DNA of 64,000 bases from Sinorhizobium fredii USDA 257 (GCF_000265205.3 NC_018000.1:3472001-3536000), one strand, 5' to 3'. Counted from the first letter of the stretch, positions 45,893 through 55,581 are shown. A program made the numbers and translations. Notes: generated by a model from the letters alone, not told the origin.

Positions 45893-47545
45893 ATGAATCA
45901 GATGAACCGGACCGAACAGAAACTCGCCGAACTGAACCAGCCGAAGCCCTGGTCCGGTATCAATGCCTATCGTTCCGACCCCCTGGTCGTCGATATCACC
46001 ACGGCCATGCCGAAGACGCTGCGTGACGAGTTCGACGCGCTCGGCCGCTATGTGACTTCGCCGGAGGCGCAGGAACTGGCGCGCATGGCCAATGAGGGCG
46101 TTCCGAAGCTGAAGACTCACGGGCCGCGTGGCGAGCGCCTCGACGTCGTCGAGTTCCACCCGGCCTGGCATGCGCTGATGCGCCGATCGATGACGACCGG
46201 ACTGCATTCGTCTGCCTGGGAGAATCTGCCGGACGAGCGCGGCCGTTCGCACAAGGCGAGGGCGCTCCGCTTCTATCTGACGGCGCAGCTCGAATGCGGC
46301 CATCTCTGCCCGCTGACGATGACCAGCGCCTCGGTTGCCGCGATCACTGCGTCGCCGGCCGTCCAGAAGGAATGGGCCCCGAAGATCCTGTCGCGCAAAT
46401 ATGACTCGACCAACCGGCCCTGGATGCAGAAATCCGCGGTGACGATCGGCATGGGCATGACCGAGAAGCAGGGCGGCACGGATGTGCGCGCCAACACCTC
46501 GACCGCCGAACGCGTCGGTGAAGGGATCTATCGCCTGAACGGCCACAAGTGGTTCATGTCGGCGCCGATGAGCGACGCCTTCGTCATGCTGGCGCAGACG
46601 CGCGAGGGGCTCGGCTGTTTCCTCGTGCCGCGGCTGCTCGAGGACGGCGGCGCCAACGGCCTGCGCTTTCAGCGTCTCAAGGACAAGCTCGGCAATCGTT
46701 CCAACGCGTCGTCGGAGGTCGAATTTTCGGATACCTTCGGCTTCCTGCTCGGAACGCCGGATGCCGGCATTCGCACGATCCTCGACATGGTGACGCTGAC
46801 GCGGCTCGATTGCGCGCTCGCCTCGGCCGGCATGATGCGCGCTTCGCTCGCCGAGGCCGTGCACCACACCCGCGGCCGCAAGGTCTTTGGCAAGACGCTC
46901 GTCAGCCAGCCGATGATGACGCGTGTTCTGGCCGACATGGCACTCGATGTCGCGGCGGCAAGCGCGCTGTCTTTCCGCCTCGCCGAAGCCTTCGATAATG
47001 CGCATAGCAGTGCCGAAGATGCAGCCTACGCCCGCATCATGACGCCTGTCGCGAAGTACTGGTGCTGCAAGATCGCCCCCGCCTTGATCTACGAAGCGAT
47101 GGAGTGTCTCGGCGGCAACGGTTACGTCGAGGAACGGGCGCTTGCCCGCCACTATCGCGAAGCGCCGGTCAATGCGATCTGGGAGGGCTCCGGCAATGTG
47201 ATGGCGCTCGACGTGCTCCGGGTGCTCGGGCGTCGAAAGGAACTGTTCGAGCAGTTGTTCGGCGTCTTCAGCCGCGATCTCGGACCCGCTGGACCCAAGA
47301 CGATCGATGTGCTGCGCGCCGCCATGTCGCTCTGCGAGCGTGACGAGGGCGCGGCGCGCCTGCTGGTCGAGCAGCTTGCGCTGGCGGCGGCAGCGGCCGA
47401 GCTCTATCGGCTGGGTGCCGGGCGCATCGCCGATGCCTTCCTGGAGTCGCGGCTGGCCGCCGGCTGGCGCGCCACTTACGGCATGCTCGATTCGCGCTTC
47501 GATTCCGCCTACGTGCTCGACCTGCTCTATCCGGCCGCTACATAG
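45893..47545 (+). CDS. AidB-like acyl-CoA dehydrogenase family protein
   Basis: 550 residues, much longer than ordinary acyl-CoA dehydrogenases (about 380) and close to AidB. The extended N-terminal domain, the flavin-binding segment IGMGMTEKQGGTDVRANT, and the C-terminal motif MECLGGNGYVEER and AIWEGSGNVMALDVLR are visible. AidB of E. coli is a flavoprotein induced by alkylation stress and binds DNA; the real substrate is not known. I chose the ATG at 45893; ATG at 45902 is an alternative, and no strong ribosome binding site is present. It is divergent from pyrB. Confidence 0.9.
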   Translation: MNQMNRTEQKLAELNQPKPWSGINAYRSDPLVVDITTAMPKTLRDEFDALGRYVTSPEAQELARMANEGVPKLKTHGPRGERLDVVEFHPAWHALMRRSMTTGLHSSAWENLPDERGRSHKARALRFYLTAQLECGHLCPLTMTSASVAAITASPAVQKEWAPKILSRKYDSTNRPWMQKSAVTIGMGMTEKQGGTDVRANTSTAERVGEGIYRLNGHKWFMSAPMSDAFVMLAQTREGLGCFLVPRLLEDGGANGLRFQRLKDKLGNRSNASSEVEFSDTFGFLLGTPDAGIRTILDMVTLTRLDCALASAGMMRASLAEAVHHTRGRKVFGKTLVSQPMMTRVLADMALDVAAASALSFRLAEAFDNAHSSAEDAAYARIMTPVAKYWCCKIAPALIYEAMECLGGNGYVEERALARHYREAPVNAIWEGSGNVMALDVLRVLGRRKELFEQLFGVFSRDLGPAGPKTIDVLRAAMSLCERDEGAARLLVEQLALAAAAAELYRLGAGRIADAFLESRLAAGWRATYGMLDSRFDSAYVLDLLYPAAT

Positions 47546-48462
47546 CCGGTGGCGAAAAGGACGAGCGGGATCGTGAAGAACGACACGGCCGTCTGCACCG
47601 TCGCGACGGCGGCGTAAAGCTCCGCATCTCCCCCCATCTGCTTGGCAAGAAGATAGCCGTTCATCGCCGTCGGCACGGCGGCGCCGAGCGCGATGACGAG
47701 CAGGGCGTCGCCGGTGATGCCGAGCAGCGCGCTGGCGCCCACCATGAAGATCGGCATGACGATCAGCTTGAGCGCGACCGCAAGCATCGCGGCGCCGGTC
47801 GGCTTCAGGGCGTCGGCGATCCTCAGTCCGGCACCGACCAGCACCAGGCCGAGGCTCAGGGAGGCCGTTGCCAGCATGTCGATCGCCGTCATGACCGGCT
47901 CATAGAGCTCGATGCCGGTGAGGTTGAACAGTATCCCCAGCGCCGACGCGATGATCAGCGGATTGGTGATGATCTTCAGGAAGAAGAATCCGACGCCGCG
48001 GTCACCGCCGCCGAACCACACCAGCACGGCGACATTATAGAAATTGATCGGGATGATGATCAGCGTCATCACCAGCGCCGTCAGGCTGAGGCCGATCGCA
48101 CCGTAGAGCTTCTCGGCGACGGCCAGCGCGATGAAGGCGTTCCAGCGCGTCGCTGTTTGGAAGATCGAAGTGAAGGTGGCACCGGAAATGCCGTTCTTTC
48201 GCAGGAGGGGCCAGATCAGGAGGAGAGCGATCGACATCAGCGTGACGCTGCCGATTGCCGCAATGGCCGTCGCATCGGCCTCCATCCCGGTGAAGTCCGC
48301 TTTCGCCAATGTCGAAAAGAGAAGTGAGGGAAAGAGAAAATAGTAGCCGAACTGCTCGAGTCCCACCCAGAGCCCCTGATCGACGAGCCTCGAACGGCGA
48401 AGCCAGACGCCAAGCAACACGAGCAGGAAGACGGGAAGGATGCTTTCGAAAATGGCGGTCAT
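47527..48462 (-). CDS. AEC family transporter
   Basis: 311 residues with ten hydrophobic helices in two five-helix halves, the plan of the auxin efflux carrier (AEC) family, which exports organic acids or related anions. Segments such as NPLIIASALGILFN and ALGAAVPTAMNGYLLAKQMGG are typical. The substrate is unknown. Its 3' end overlaps that of the acyl-CoA dehydrogenase gene by 19 bases in convergent orientation. Confidence 0.9.
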   Translation of the reverse strand: MTAIFESILPVFLLVLLGVWLRRSRLVDQGLWVGLEQFGYYFLFPSLLFSTLAKADFTGMEADATAIAAIGSVTLMSIALLLIWPLLRKNGISGATFTSIFQTATRWNAFIALAVAEKLYGAIGLSLTALVMTLIIIPINFYNVAVLVWFGGGDRGVGFFFLKIITNPLIIASALGILFNLTGIELYEPVMTAIDMLATASLSLGLVLVGAGLRIADALKPTGAAMLAVALKLIVMPIFMVGASALLGITGDALLVIALGAAVPTAMNGYLLAKQMGGDAELYAAVATVQTAVSFFTIPLVLFATGYVAAG

Positions 48463-48668
48463 GACGGCTCATGCAGAGGGAGGTGCTACGCTGGGGCGGA
48501 GGCGAGAAGGTCTCGCACTCACGCTAGGCTTTTAGAACCGGCGGGCGACGGGCCGCAAGCCGCCTTTGCTTGTGAATATTAACCTTAATGAATGGTTTAC
48601 GTTGCGCTAGGCCGGCTATGACAGAGATACTGACGTCAGTTCAATGAAGTCTGGAACGGAGCGGTTCG

Positions 48669-48821
48669 GTGAGAACTGGCTTGATGATCGTCATGATGAT
48701 GTTTTTCGCCGGAGTGGCGCTCGACATAGCGACGCTCGCTGTCGGCCTGGTCGGTTTTGCCCTCGCCGACCGCGCCGTCTACCCGCTGCTGTGCGGTTGG
48801 GCCGAAGGGAGAGGCGCGTGA
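48669..48821 (+). CDS. 50-residue membrane protein, start of a two-gene unit
   Basis: A GTG start at 48669 has GGAG seven bases upstream and opens 50 codons. The protein starts VRTGLMIVMMMFFAGVALDI and has a hydrophobic segment from about residue 5 to 35, so it is a small inner-membrane protein. It overlaps the start of the next gene in the sequence GTGA at 48818-48821, a pattern of translational coupling. I do not recognise a family. The 206-base gap ahead has no gene. Confidence 0.65.
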   Translation: MRTGLMIVMMMFFAGVALDIATLAVGLVGFALADRAVYPLLCGWAEGRGA

Positions 48822-49162
48822 AGTGGCTTTTGGTCTTCTGGGGCGGCCCGGTGATGCTGCTGACCGGCTGGTATTCGCTCTCCTATTATGACATGAGCTT
48901 CGGCATCTTCATGCTGACGCGCGAGGCGCACGACCTGGTCTTCCACCTCTACGGCCATGTTCTCGGAATTCCGCCGGAAAGCATTCCGCCGCTGGTTGCA
49001 CGGGCGATGGTCCTCGACACCATCGTCCTCTTCGGCCTCGTTGCGCTGCGGAAACATCGGCAAATTACGTCCTGGTACCGCGCGCGGTTCGGAGGCGCGA
49101 AATCTCAATCGACGGACGTGTCGCGCCTGCCGAGGGACGCCAATCTGTCGAGCGCTCCCTGA
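48818..49162 (+). CDS. DUF6105-like membrane protein
   Basis: 114 residues with two hydrophobic helices: [19 protein letters not shown] at the start and [14 protein letters not shown] near 65-78. I think that it belongs to DUF6105, a Rhizobiales family with no known role. The start is GTG at 48818, overlapping the stop of the 50-residue gene. Its last 58 bases overlap the 3' end of ruvX on the other strand, which may influence both transcripts. Confidence 0.75.
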   Translation: MKWLLVFWGGPVMLLTGWYSLSYYDMSFGIFMLTREAHDLVFHLYGHVLGIPPESIPPLVARAMVLDTIVLFGLVALRKHRQITSWYRARFGGAKSQSTDVSRLPRDANLSSAP

Positions 49163-49593
49163 AGGATGAAGGAGGCAGCAGCCGAGTCGATGCGCTCGGC
49201 GCGTTTCCTGCGCGAAACGTCCATTTCGATCAGCACCCGCTCGGCCGCGACCGTCGAAAGCCGTTCGTCCCAAAGCACGAAGGGGATATCCGTCTTCTCG
49301 CCCATGTTGCGCACGAAGGCCCGCGTCGCCTGGCAGCGCGGCCCTTCCGTCCCGTCCATGTTGACCGGCAGGCCGATGACGAAGGCGGCGATCCGTTCCT
49401 TTGTGGCAGCATCGAGCAGCGCCTGCGCGTCGACGCCGAACTTGACGCGGCGAATGACCTCGCGCGGCGTTGCAAAGCGCCGTCCGAGATCGGATACCGA
49501 CAGTCCGATTGTCTTGGTGCCGAGGTCCAGACCCGCGATCGCCTGATGCGGCGGCAGCCGCGCGGCGAGTTCTTCGATGGTGATAATTGCCAT
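49105..49593 (-). CDS. ruvX: Putative pre-16S rRNA nuclease (YqgF/RuvX)
   Basis: 162 residues of the RNase H-like YqgF family, thought to process the 5' end of 16S rRNA. The first acidic motif is in [17 protein letters not shown], then [13 protein letters not shown] and the final catalytic pair in [12 protein letters not shown] and [12 protein letters not shown]. It is divergent from the UPF0173 gene. The 3' end overlaps the DUF6105-like gene. Confidence 0.93.
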   Translation of the reverse strand: MAIITIEELAARLPPHQAIAGLDLGTKTIGLSVSDLGRRFATPREVIRRVKFGVDAQALLDAATKERIAAFVIGLPVNMDGTEGPRCQATRAFVRNMGEKTDIPFVLWDERLSTVAAERVLIEMDVSRRKRAERIDSAAASFILQGALDRLASLGRRDTSVD

Positions 49594-49709
49594 GAGGTTG
49601 CCGATTCGATCTTTCCAGTTCGCTGGTGCGATCCATATGCTCGTCTGTCAGATAAATCGATCACCTTTATGGTTTGCTTCGAAGCCGCCATGATTTGAGG
49701 GAGAACGTC

Positions 49710-50414
49710 ATGAAGATCAAATGGCTGGGCCATTCCGCCTTTCATATCGAGACCGCGAAGGCGAAGATCCTGATCGATCCGTTCTTCACCGGCAATCCGG
49801 CGTTCCGCGCCAGCGAACGCATCGCCGCGACCGCTGGCCTGACGCATATCCTTCTGACGCATGGCCATGGCGATCATGTCGGCGACACGGTGGCGATCGC
49901 CAAGGAGACCGGCGCCACCGTCGTCGCCAACTTCGACCTGTGCATGTGGCTCGGACATCGTGGCATCTCGAATATGGAGCCCGGCAATACCGGCGGAACG
50001 ATCAAGCTCGGTGCGTTCTCGGCCACCTTCGTCAACGCCCTGCATTCCTCGGCTCAGATCACCGAGGACGGCGTTTCGCATTGCCTCGGCAATGCCAACG
50101 GCCTCGTCCTGCATTTCGATGACGAGCCGACGCTCTATCACATGGGTGACACCGACATCTTTTCCGACATGGCACTTGTCCAAGAACTGCACGAGCCGGA
50201 TATCGGCATCGTGCCGATCGGCGACCGCTTCACCATGGGCGGTGCCGTGGCGGCGCTCGCCTGCCAGCGCTATTTCAAGTTCAATACAGCGATCCCTTGC
50301 CATTACGGATCATTCCCCATCATCGACCAGACGCCGGAAACCTTTGTCGCCGGCATGGACGGCGCCTCGACGCTGGTCGCGACACCCGAGGTCGGCGGCG
50401 TCGTCACCCTTTAA
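49710..50414 (+). CDS. UPF0173 metal-dependent hydrolase
   Basis: 234-residue metallo-beta-lactamase fold protein. The metal motif is HGHGDH at residues 51-56; further ligands are in [13 protein letters not shown] and [13 protein letters not shown]0173 members are widely conserved with no proven substrate. GAGGGAG precedes the ATG at 49710. It is followed by a near-perfect palindrome at 50456-50480 that might act as its terminator. Confidence 0.93.
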   Translation: MKIKWLGHSAFHIETAKAKILIDPFFTGNPAFRASERIAATAGLTHILLTHGHGDHVGDTVAIAKETGATVVANFDLCMWLGHRGISNMEPGNTGGTIKLGAFSATFVNALHSSAQITEDGVSHCLGNANGLVLHFDDEPTLYHMGDTDIFSDMALVQELHEPDIGIVPIGDRFTMGGAVAALACQRYFKFNTAIPCHYGSFPIIDQTPETFVAGMDGASTLVATPEVGGVVTL

Positions 50415-50455
50415 GGAAGAGCTGCGCCTCGCCGCAGAAGCGGGTCGCCGATATT

Positions 50456-50480
50456 CACGAGTTGCACATTGTGCAACTCG
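50456..50480. promoter_or_regulatory. 25-base palindrome between UPF0173 gene and gatC
   Basis: ACGAGTTGCAC and GTGCAACTCGT form eleven perfect pairs around a three-base ATT centre. On the plus strand CTTTATAG follows. It may be an intrinsic terminator of the UPF0173 gene or an operator: TTGCAC (50461-50466) and TTATAG (50483-50488) at 16 bases could be a promoter for gatC that the palindrome overlaps. The sequence alone does not decide. Confidence 0.5.
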
Positions 50481-50520
50481 TCTTTATAGCGGGGGAAATC
50501 TTGAGATACCGGAGACGATC

Positions 50521-50808
50521 ATGTCCGTAGACCTAGCCACCGTGAAGCGTGTCGCGCGCCTTGCCCGCATCGCCGTCAGCGAGGAGGAAGCCGAACGGAT
50601 GACCGGCGAGCTCAACGGTATCCTCGGCTTCGTCGAACAGCTTTCCGAGGTCGACGTCGATGGTGTCGAGCCGATGACATCGGTGATGCCGATGGAAATG
50701 AAGAAGCGGTCAGATACCGTCGCGGATGGCGACAAGGCGGCCGATGTCGTCGCCAATGCGCCGAATTCGGACCGTGACTTCTTCGTCGTCCCGAAGGTGG
50801 TCGAGTAA
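50521..50808 (+). CDS. gatC: Aspartyl/glutamyl-tRNA amidotransferase subunit C
   Basis: 95-residue small subunit that stabilises GatA in the GatCAB complex, which amidates Glu-tRNA-Gln (and Asp-tRNA-Asn). The family N-terminus [20 protein letters not shown] and the C-terminal DGVEPMTSV segment are clear. The ATG at 50521 has CGGAG eight bases upstream. It is 47 bases ahead of gatA. Confidence 0.96.
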   Translation: MSVDLATVKRVARLARIAVSEEEAERMTGELNGILGFVEQLSEVDVDGVEPMTSVMPMEMKKRSDTVADGDKAADVVANAPNSDRDFFVVPKVVE

Positions 50809-50855
50809 GACCCGCTTCCGCCGTCCGCGTCCAGATTCCGAAGTTCGATTGCACC

Positions 50856-52337
50856 ATGACCGACCTGACCCGCCTCACGATCGCAGAAGCCCGCGCCAAG
50901 CTTGCCGCCAAGGAAATTACCGCCCTCGAATTGACCGATGCCTATATCGCGGCGATCGAGGCAGCCAATGATACGATCAACGCCTATGTCACCGTGACGC
51001 CGGAAAAGGCGCGCGACATGGCCAAGGCTTCCGACGCCCGTATCGCCGCCGGCAATGCCGGCGCGCTGGAGGGCATCCCGCTCGGCATCAAGGACCTTTT
51101 CGGCACCGAAGGCGTCCATACCCAGGCCTGCAGCCATATCCTCGACGGCTTCAAGCCGCGCTACGAGTCGACCGTCACCCAGAACCTCTGGAACGACGGC
51201 GCCGTGATGCTCGGCAAGCTGAACATGGACGAATTCGCCATGGGCTCTTCCAACGAGACATCGTATTACGGCCCGGTCAAGAACCCGTGGCGCGCCAAGG
51301 TCTCGAACATGGATCTCGTGCCTGGCGGCTCCTCCGGTGGCTCTGCGGCTGCCGTCGCGGCCTATCTCTGCGCCGGCGCCACGGCCACCGATACCGGCGG
51401 TTCCATTCGTCAGCCGGCCGCCTTCACCGGCACTGTCGGCATCAAGCCGACCTATGGCCGCTGCTCGCGCTGGGGCATCGTCGCCTTCGCCTCCTCGCTC
51501 GACCAGGCCGGTCCGATCGCCCGCGACGTGCGCGACGCGGCAATCCTGTTGAAGTCGATGGCCAGCGTCGATTCCAAGGATACGACCTCCGTCGACATTC
51601 CGGTTCCGGACTACGAGGCGTCGCTCGGCCAGTCGATCAAGGGCATGAAGATCGGCATTCCGAAGGAATATCGCGTCGACGGCATGCCGGAGGAGATCGA
51701 GGCGCTCTGGCAGCAGGGTATTGCCTGGCTGAAGGAAGCCGGCGCCGAGATCGTCGACATTACCCTGCCGCATACGAAATACGCGCTGCCCGCCTATTAC
51801 ATCGTCGCGCCGGCCGAAGCGTCGTCCAACCTCGCGCGCTACGACGGGGTGCGCTACGGCCTGCGTGTCGACGGCAAGGACATTGTCGACATGTATGAGA
51901 AGACCCGCGCCGCCGGTTTCGGCCGCGAGGTCAAGCGCCGCATCATGATCGGCACCTATGTGCTTTCGGCTGGCTATTACGATGCCTATTACCTGCGTGC
52001 CCAGAAGGTTCGCACCCTGATCAAGCGCGACTTCGAGCTTGCTTTCCAGGCAGGTGTCGATGCGATCCTCACGCCGGCCACGCCGTCTTCGGCCTTCGGT
52101 ATAGCCGACGAGGACCTCGCATCCGATCCGGTCAAGATGTACCTGAACGACATCTTCACCGTGACGGTGAACATGGCCGGACTTCCGGGAATTGCCGTGC
52201 CGGGCGGGCTCGACCACAAGGGCCTGCCGCTCGGCCTGCAGTTGATAGGCAAGCCTTTCGACGAAGAGACGCTGTTCAAGACGGCCCATGTTATCGAACA
52301 GGCCGCCGGCCGCTTCGCTCCTTCCAGGTGGTGGTAA
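50856..52337 (+). CDS. gatA: Aspartyl/glutamyl-tRNA amidotransferase subunit A
   Basis: 493-residue amidase that frees ammonia from glutamine for GatB. The Ser-cis-Ser-Lys triad is visible: K79 in [11 protein letters not shown]159 in [11 protein letters not shown] and S183 in [11 protein letters not shown]. Length is normal. It follows gatC; gatB is separated by about 1.2 kb that holds an acetyltransferase and a YjhX-like gene on the other strand. Confidence 0.98.
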   Translation: MTDLTRLTIAEARAKLAAKEITALELTDAYIAAIEAANDTINAYVTVTPEKARDMAKASDARIAAGNAGALEGIPLGIKDLFGTEGVHTQACSHILDGFKPRYESTVTQNLWNDGAVMLGKLNMDEFAMGSSNETSYYGPVKNPWRAKVSNMDLVPGGSSGGSAAAVAAYLCAGATATDTGGSIRQPAAFTGTVGIKPTYGRCSRWGIVAFASSLDQAGPIARDVRDAAILLKSMASVDSKDTTSVDIPVPDYEASLGQSIKGMKIGIPKEYRVDGMPEEIEALWQQGIAWLKEAGAEIVDITLPHTKYALPAYYIVAPAEASSNLARYDGVRYGLRVDGKDIVDMYEKTRAAGFGREVKRRIMIGTYVLSAGYYDAYYLRAQKVRTLIKRDFELAFQAGVDAILTPATPSSAFGIADEDLASDPVKMYLNDIFTVTVNMAGLPGIAVPGGLDHKGLPLGLQLIGKPFDEETLFKTAHVIEQAAGRFAPSRWW

Positions 52338-52417
52338 ACGGGGTCACCGCCTGATCCCCGGCAATGGTCAAGCGGCGACAGAAATGATGTAATGCAGGCG
52401 GAAAGGGGCTCCGCTTC

Positions 52418-52918
52418 ATGATCGTCATTCGCCACGCTCGCCAGAACGAGATCGGTCCGCTTGCGGCGATCGGGCTCAGGGCCTGGGCGAAGGCGATTGC
52501 AGGGCTCGCCGATGTCGCGGGAATGCAGGGCGCGGCGGAGCGTGCTTTCATAGATTTCCTGACGGAGCACTGGCTTTCCGTTCTTCTGATCGAGGAGGAA
52601 AACCGCATCTGCGGCTGGGCAGCCCGCGAGGACCTCGACGACACCATCTCCGATCTCTGGATCGATCCCGGCGCGCAGGGCAGGGGACTCGGCCGGGCGC
52701 TGCTTGCCGAAATGGAGCAACGCATGGCGGCTGAAGGCTTTGATATCGCCAGCGCAAAGACACACGCGCAGAACGCTTCCGCGGTCGCCTTCTTCCAAAG
52801 CGCCGGCTACCAGGTGAAGTGGCTGTCGACCGCCTATTCACAAAAGCTCGACCGTGACATGGAATTCATCGGCCTTTCGAAACAACTCACAGGAGAACCG
52901 TCGGAGCACTTGCGATAG
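52418..52918 (+). CDS. GNAT-family N-acetyltransferase
   Basis: 166 residues with the GNAT fold. The acetyl-CoA binding motif is clear in LWIDPGAQGRGLGRALLAEME (Q-G-R-G-L-G), and AKTHAQNASAVAFFQSAGY follows. The substrate is unknown. It lies 80 bases after gatA. A ten-pair hairpin lies just downstream, between it and the convergent YjhX-like gene. Confidence 0.9.
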   Translation: MIVIRHARQNEIGPLAAIGLRAWAKAIAGLADVAGMQGAAERAFIDFLTEHWLSVLLIEEENRICGWAAREDLDDTISDLWIDPGAQGRGLGRALLAEMEQRMAAEGFDIASAKTHAQNASAVAFFQSAGYQVKWLSTAYSQKLDRDMEFIGLSKQLTGEPSEHLR

Positions 52919-52938
52919 TTCGCGTCGCAGGGAACGGC

Positions 52939-52965
52939 GATACCGGAGATATCCTCTCCGGTATC
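52939..52965. terminator. Perfect ten-pair hairpin between convergent genes
   Basis: GATACCGGAG and CTCCGGTATC with a seven-base loop. There is no clear T-run, but the position between the acetyltransferase (plus) and YjhX-like gene (minus) suggests shared termination or 3' end protection. Confidence 0.4.
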
Positions 52966-52991
52966 TGAGCACTTGGTCACGTACCCGCAGG

Positions 52992-53246
52992 TCACCGGTT
53001 GTCGAGTTCGGAGCGGACGAGACACAGGCCGCGCTCGGTGATGCGATAGGGCCTGCCGCCCGACGACTTGATCGCCCGCTTGCGTTTCAGCTTTCGGAAA
53101 AGCTCGAGATCGACGCCGGGATAGACCCAACCGTCACGAGTGAAGCAACGGATATCGGCGATTGCCTTGCCGTCGCGGGTAATTTCGATGCGGCCGCCCT
53201 GGGCCAAATGGTGAAGGATGCGCTGTTCGGCGCGCGAAATGTCCAT
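52992..53246 (-). CDS. YjhX family (UPF0386) protein
   Basis: 84 residues that match the YjhX/UPF0386 family along their length: MDISRAEQRILHHLAQGGRI at the start, then FTRDGWVYPGVDLELFRKLK and RPYRITERGLCLVRSELDNR. In E. coli YjhX is named as the toxin of a YjhX-YjhQ pair, where YjhQ is an acetyltransferase-like protein. Here a GNAT gene is convergent and next to it at 52418-52918, which is notable, but the orientation is not operon-like. Toxicity is not shown. Confidence 0.87.
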   Translation of the reverse strand: MDISRAEQRILHHLAQGGRIEITRDGKAIADIRCFTRDGWVYPGVDLELFRKLKRKRAIKSSGGRPYRITERGLCLVRSELDNR

Positions 53247-53578
53247 GATTTGAGTGTTCCGGAATAGCGTTCTTCAGAACGCAGGAAAACGGACCGCCAA
53301 TCGACAGGATGAGCGGGGTTCGCGTTTCCGGCCCATGCGCGCACTTCTGGTGAATGCGGGCAGGGCCCTTACCGGGACTCAAGCTGAAGGAACATAAAGA
53401 CTCCGTTCGGACGCGAATTTTTAGAATGCAGCCGTACGAACGTCAAGGTTGCGCACGTTGGGGGTCGGGATCATTGCCAGCGTGCGCCGGGTCGCGGCTC
53501 GCCTCACAAGCCTTGCACCGCAGAACCAATTGCTCTACCGAGAAACCTCAGAATTCAGGCTTCAAAGAAGAGCATGAG
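53247..53578. other. 332-base non-coding region ahead of gatB
   Basis: No gene is supported here. A stem GCGCACG (53451-53457) / CGTGCGC encloses about 24 bases. On the minus strand the segment near 53520-53540 reads GGTAGAGCAATTGGTT, like a tRNA D-arm, but no T-arm consensus or acceptor stem follows, so I do not call a tRNA. It may contain the gatB promoter and a structured leader. Confidence 0.4.
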
Positions 53579-55081
53579 ATGAGCATCGTCGACGTCCGCA
53601 CTCCCGATCCGAAACGCTTCATTCCCGGTGCGACCGGCGACTGGGAGGTTATCATCGGCATGGAGGTCCATGCCCAGGTGATGAGCAATTCGAAGCTGTT
53701 CTCCGGAGCGTCGACCGAGTTCGGCAATGCGCCGAACGCCAATGTCTCGCTGGTCGATGCGGCGATGCCGGGCATGCTTCCCGTCATCAACGAGGAATGT
53801 GTCAAGCAGGCCGTCCGCACCGGCCTCGGTCTGAAAGCCCAGATCAACCATCGCTCGATCTTCGACCGGAAGAACTATTTCTATCCGGACCTGCCGCAGG
53901 GCTACCAGATTTCGCAGTACAAGGATCCGATCGTCGGCGAAGGCAAGATCGTCATTTCGATCGGGCCGGACCGCCAGGGCCAGTTCGAGGATGTCGAGAT
54001 CGGCATCGAGCGCCTGCACCTGGAACAGGATGCCGGCAAGTCGATGCATGACCAGCACCCCTCCATGTCCTATGTCGATCTCAACCGCTCGGGCGTGGCG
54101 CTCATGGAGATCGTCTCCAAGCCGGACCTGCGCTCGTCGGACGAGGCAAAAGCGTACCTCACCAAGCTGCGCTCGATCCTGCGCTATCTCGGCACCTGCG
54201 ACGGCAACATGGACGAGGGCTCGATGCGGGCCGACGTCAACGTCTCGGTGCGCCGTCCGGGCGAGCCCTTCGGCACGCGCTGCGAGATCAAGAACGTCAA
54301 TTCGATCCGCTTCGTCGGCCAGGCGATCGAATACGAGGCCCGCCGCCAGATCGCGATTCTCGAGGATGGCGGCACGATCGATCAGGAGACCCGGCTCTTC
54401 GACCCGAACAAGGGCGAGACACGCTCGATGCGCTCCAAGGAAGATGCGCACGACTACCGCTACTTCCCCGATCCGGACCTGCTGCCGCTCGAGTTCGACG
54501 ACGCCTTTGTAGAGGCGCTCAAAGCCGATCTTCCGGAACTGCCGGACGACAAGAAGGAACGCTTCGTCCGCGATCTCGGGCTGTCGGTCTATGACGCCTC
54601 CGTGCTTGTTTCGGAAAAGGCGATTGCCGATTATTTCGAGGCGGTCGCCGAGGGGCGCGACGGCAAGATTGCCGCGAACTGGGTAATCAACGACCTGCTG
54701 GGTGCGTTGAACAAAGCCGGCAAAGCCATTGAAGAGACTCCGGTTTCGCCGGCCCAGCTCGGCGGCATCATCGACCTCATCAAGGCGGAGACGATCTCCG
54801 GCAAGCTCGCCAAGGATCTCTTCGAAATCCTGTGGAACGAAGGCGGCGACCCGGCGGAAATCGTCGAGAGCCGCGGCATGAAGCAGGTCACCGACACCGG
54901 GGCGATCGAGAAGGCCGTCGATGAGATCATCGCCGCCAACCCGGATCAGGTGGAGAAGGCCAAGGCAAAACCGTCGCTCGCCGGCTGGTTCGTCGGCCAG
55001 GTGATGAAGGCGACCGGCGGCAAGGCAAACCCGCAGGCGGTGCAGGCTCTCGTCAGGTCCAAGCTCGGCATCGAAGAGTGA
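53579..55081 (+). CDS. gatB: Aspartyl/glutamyl-tRNA amidotransferase subunit B
   Basis: 500-residue subunit that activates the tRNA-bound Glu or Asp with ATP and transfers ammonia. The cradle domain begins [30 protein letters not shown] and [18 protein letters not shown] are family motifs, and the C-terminal YqeY-like tail domain ends [18 protein letters not shown] chose the ATG at 53579 over the long in-frame extension to 53354, which has no family similarity. The next gene starts at GTG inside its stop. Confidence 0.97.
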   Translation: MSIVDVRTPDPKRFIPGATGDWEVIIGMEVHAQVMSNSKLFSGASTEFGNAPNANVSLVDAAMPGMLPVINEECVKQAVRTGLGLKAQINHRSIFDRKNYFYPDLPQGYQISQYKDPIVGEGKIVISIGPDRQGQFEDVEIGIERLHLEQDAGKSMHDQHPSMSYVDLNRSGVALMEIVSKPDLRSSDEAKAYLTKLRSILRYLGTCDGNMDEGSMRADVNVSVRRPGEPFGTRCEIKNVNSIRFVGQAIEYEARRQIAILEDGGTIDQETRLFDPNKGETRSMRSKEDAHDYRYFPDPDLLPLEFDDAFVEALKADLPELPDDKKERFVRDLGLSVYDASVLVSEKAIADYFEAVAEGRDGKIAANWVINDLLGALNKAGKAIEETPVSPAQLGGIIDLIKAETISGKLAKDLFEILWNEGGDPAEIVESRGMKQVTDTGAIEKAVDEIIAANPDQVEKAKAKPSLAGWFVGQVMKATGGKANPQAVQALVRSKLGIEE

Positions 55082-55581
55082 CGGAGTTCTTCGTCCGGAC
55101 GGCAAGCGAGCGCGACCTAGAAAAGGTACGCGCTCTGCTCACCGAGACCTGGCATGCGACCTATGACAGCCTTTATGGCGTCGACAAGGTCGACGAACTG
55201 ACGGCCAGGTGGCATTCCATAGAGGCTCTCAGAGCTCGGCTGCAGCGCAAGAGGGCCGAATTCGTCGTCGCGGACAATGGCGGCGAGATCGCCGGCATGG
55301 GCTTTGCGGCCATGTCGGAGACACTCCCGAAGACCGTCATCCTTCATCAGCTCTACGTCTTGCCGAAATACCAACGGCAGGGGATCGGCCGCGACATGTT
55401 CGCCGAACTCGAAACCTGCTTTCCGGATGCAGAGCGCATGCGGCTTGAGGTCGAGCCGGAAAATCTGCATGCGCTCGCCTTTTATCGGGCGCACGGGTTT
55501 TCGGAAGTTGACAGGACGTCCAGTTGCGGGGAGGACGGATCCGGCATTCCGGCGCTTGTTCTTGAGAAACGTCTTCCTTGA
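55078..55581 (+). CDS. GNAT-family N-acetyltransferase
   Basis: 167 residues. The acetyl-CoA loop is [18 protein letters not shown] (Q-R-Q-G-I-G), followed by [20 protein letters not shown]. The start is GTG at 55078, overlapping the gatB stop by four bases (GTGA), so it is translated with gatB. The substrate is unknown. A second acetyltransferase gene follows after 104 bases. Confidence 0.9.
   Translation: MTEFFVRTASERDLEKVRALLTETWHATYDSLYGVDKVDELTARWHSIEALRARLQRKRAEFVVADNGGEIAGMGFAAMSETLPKTVILHQLYVLPKYQRQGIGRDMFAELETCFPDAERMRLEVEPENLHALAFYRAHGFSEVDRTSSCGEDGSGIPALVLEKRLP

Noticed and set aside
44855..47152. 765-codon minus-strand open frame
   Set aside because: It is antisense to the AidB-like gene and out of frame with pyrB; the residues are arginine/histidine-rich as in high-GC shadow frames.
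48580..48602. CtrA binding site near TTAACCTTAATGAATGGTTTAC
   Set aside because: The half-sites are there but the spacing does not give TTAA-N7-TTAA, so I do not call it.
50484..52289. 601-codon minus-strand open frame under gatA
   Set aside because: Antisense shadow of gatC/gatA; no domain and atypical residue use.
53520..53545. tRNA gene on the minus strand
   Set aside because: A D-arm-like GGTAGAGCAATTGGTT is present, but there is no GGTTCRANYCC T-arm or matching acceptor stem.
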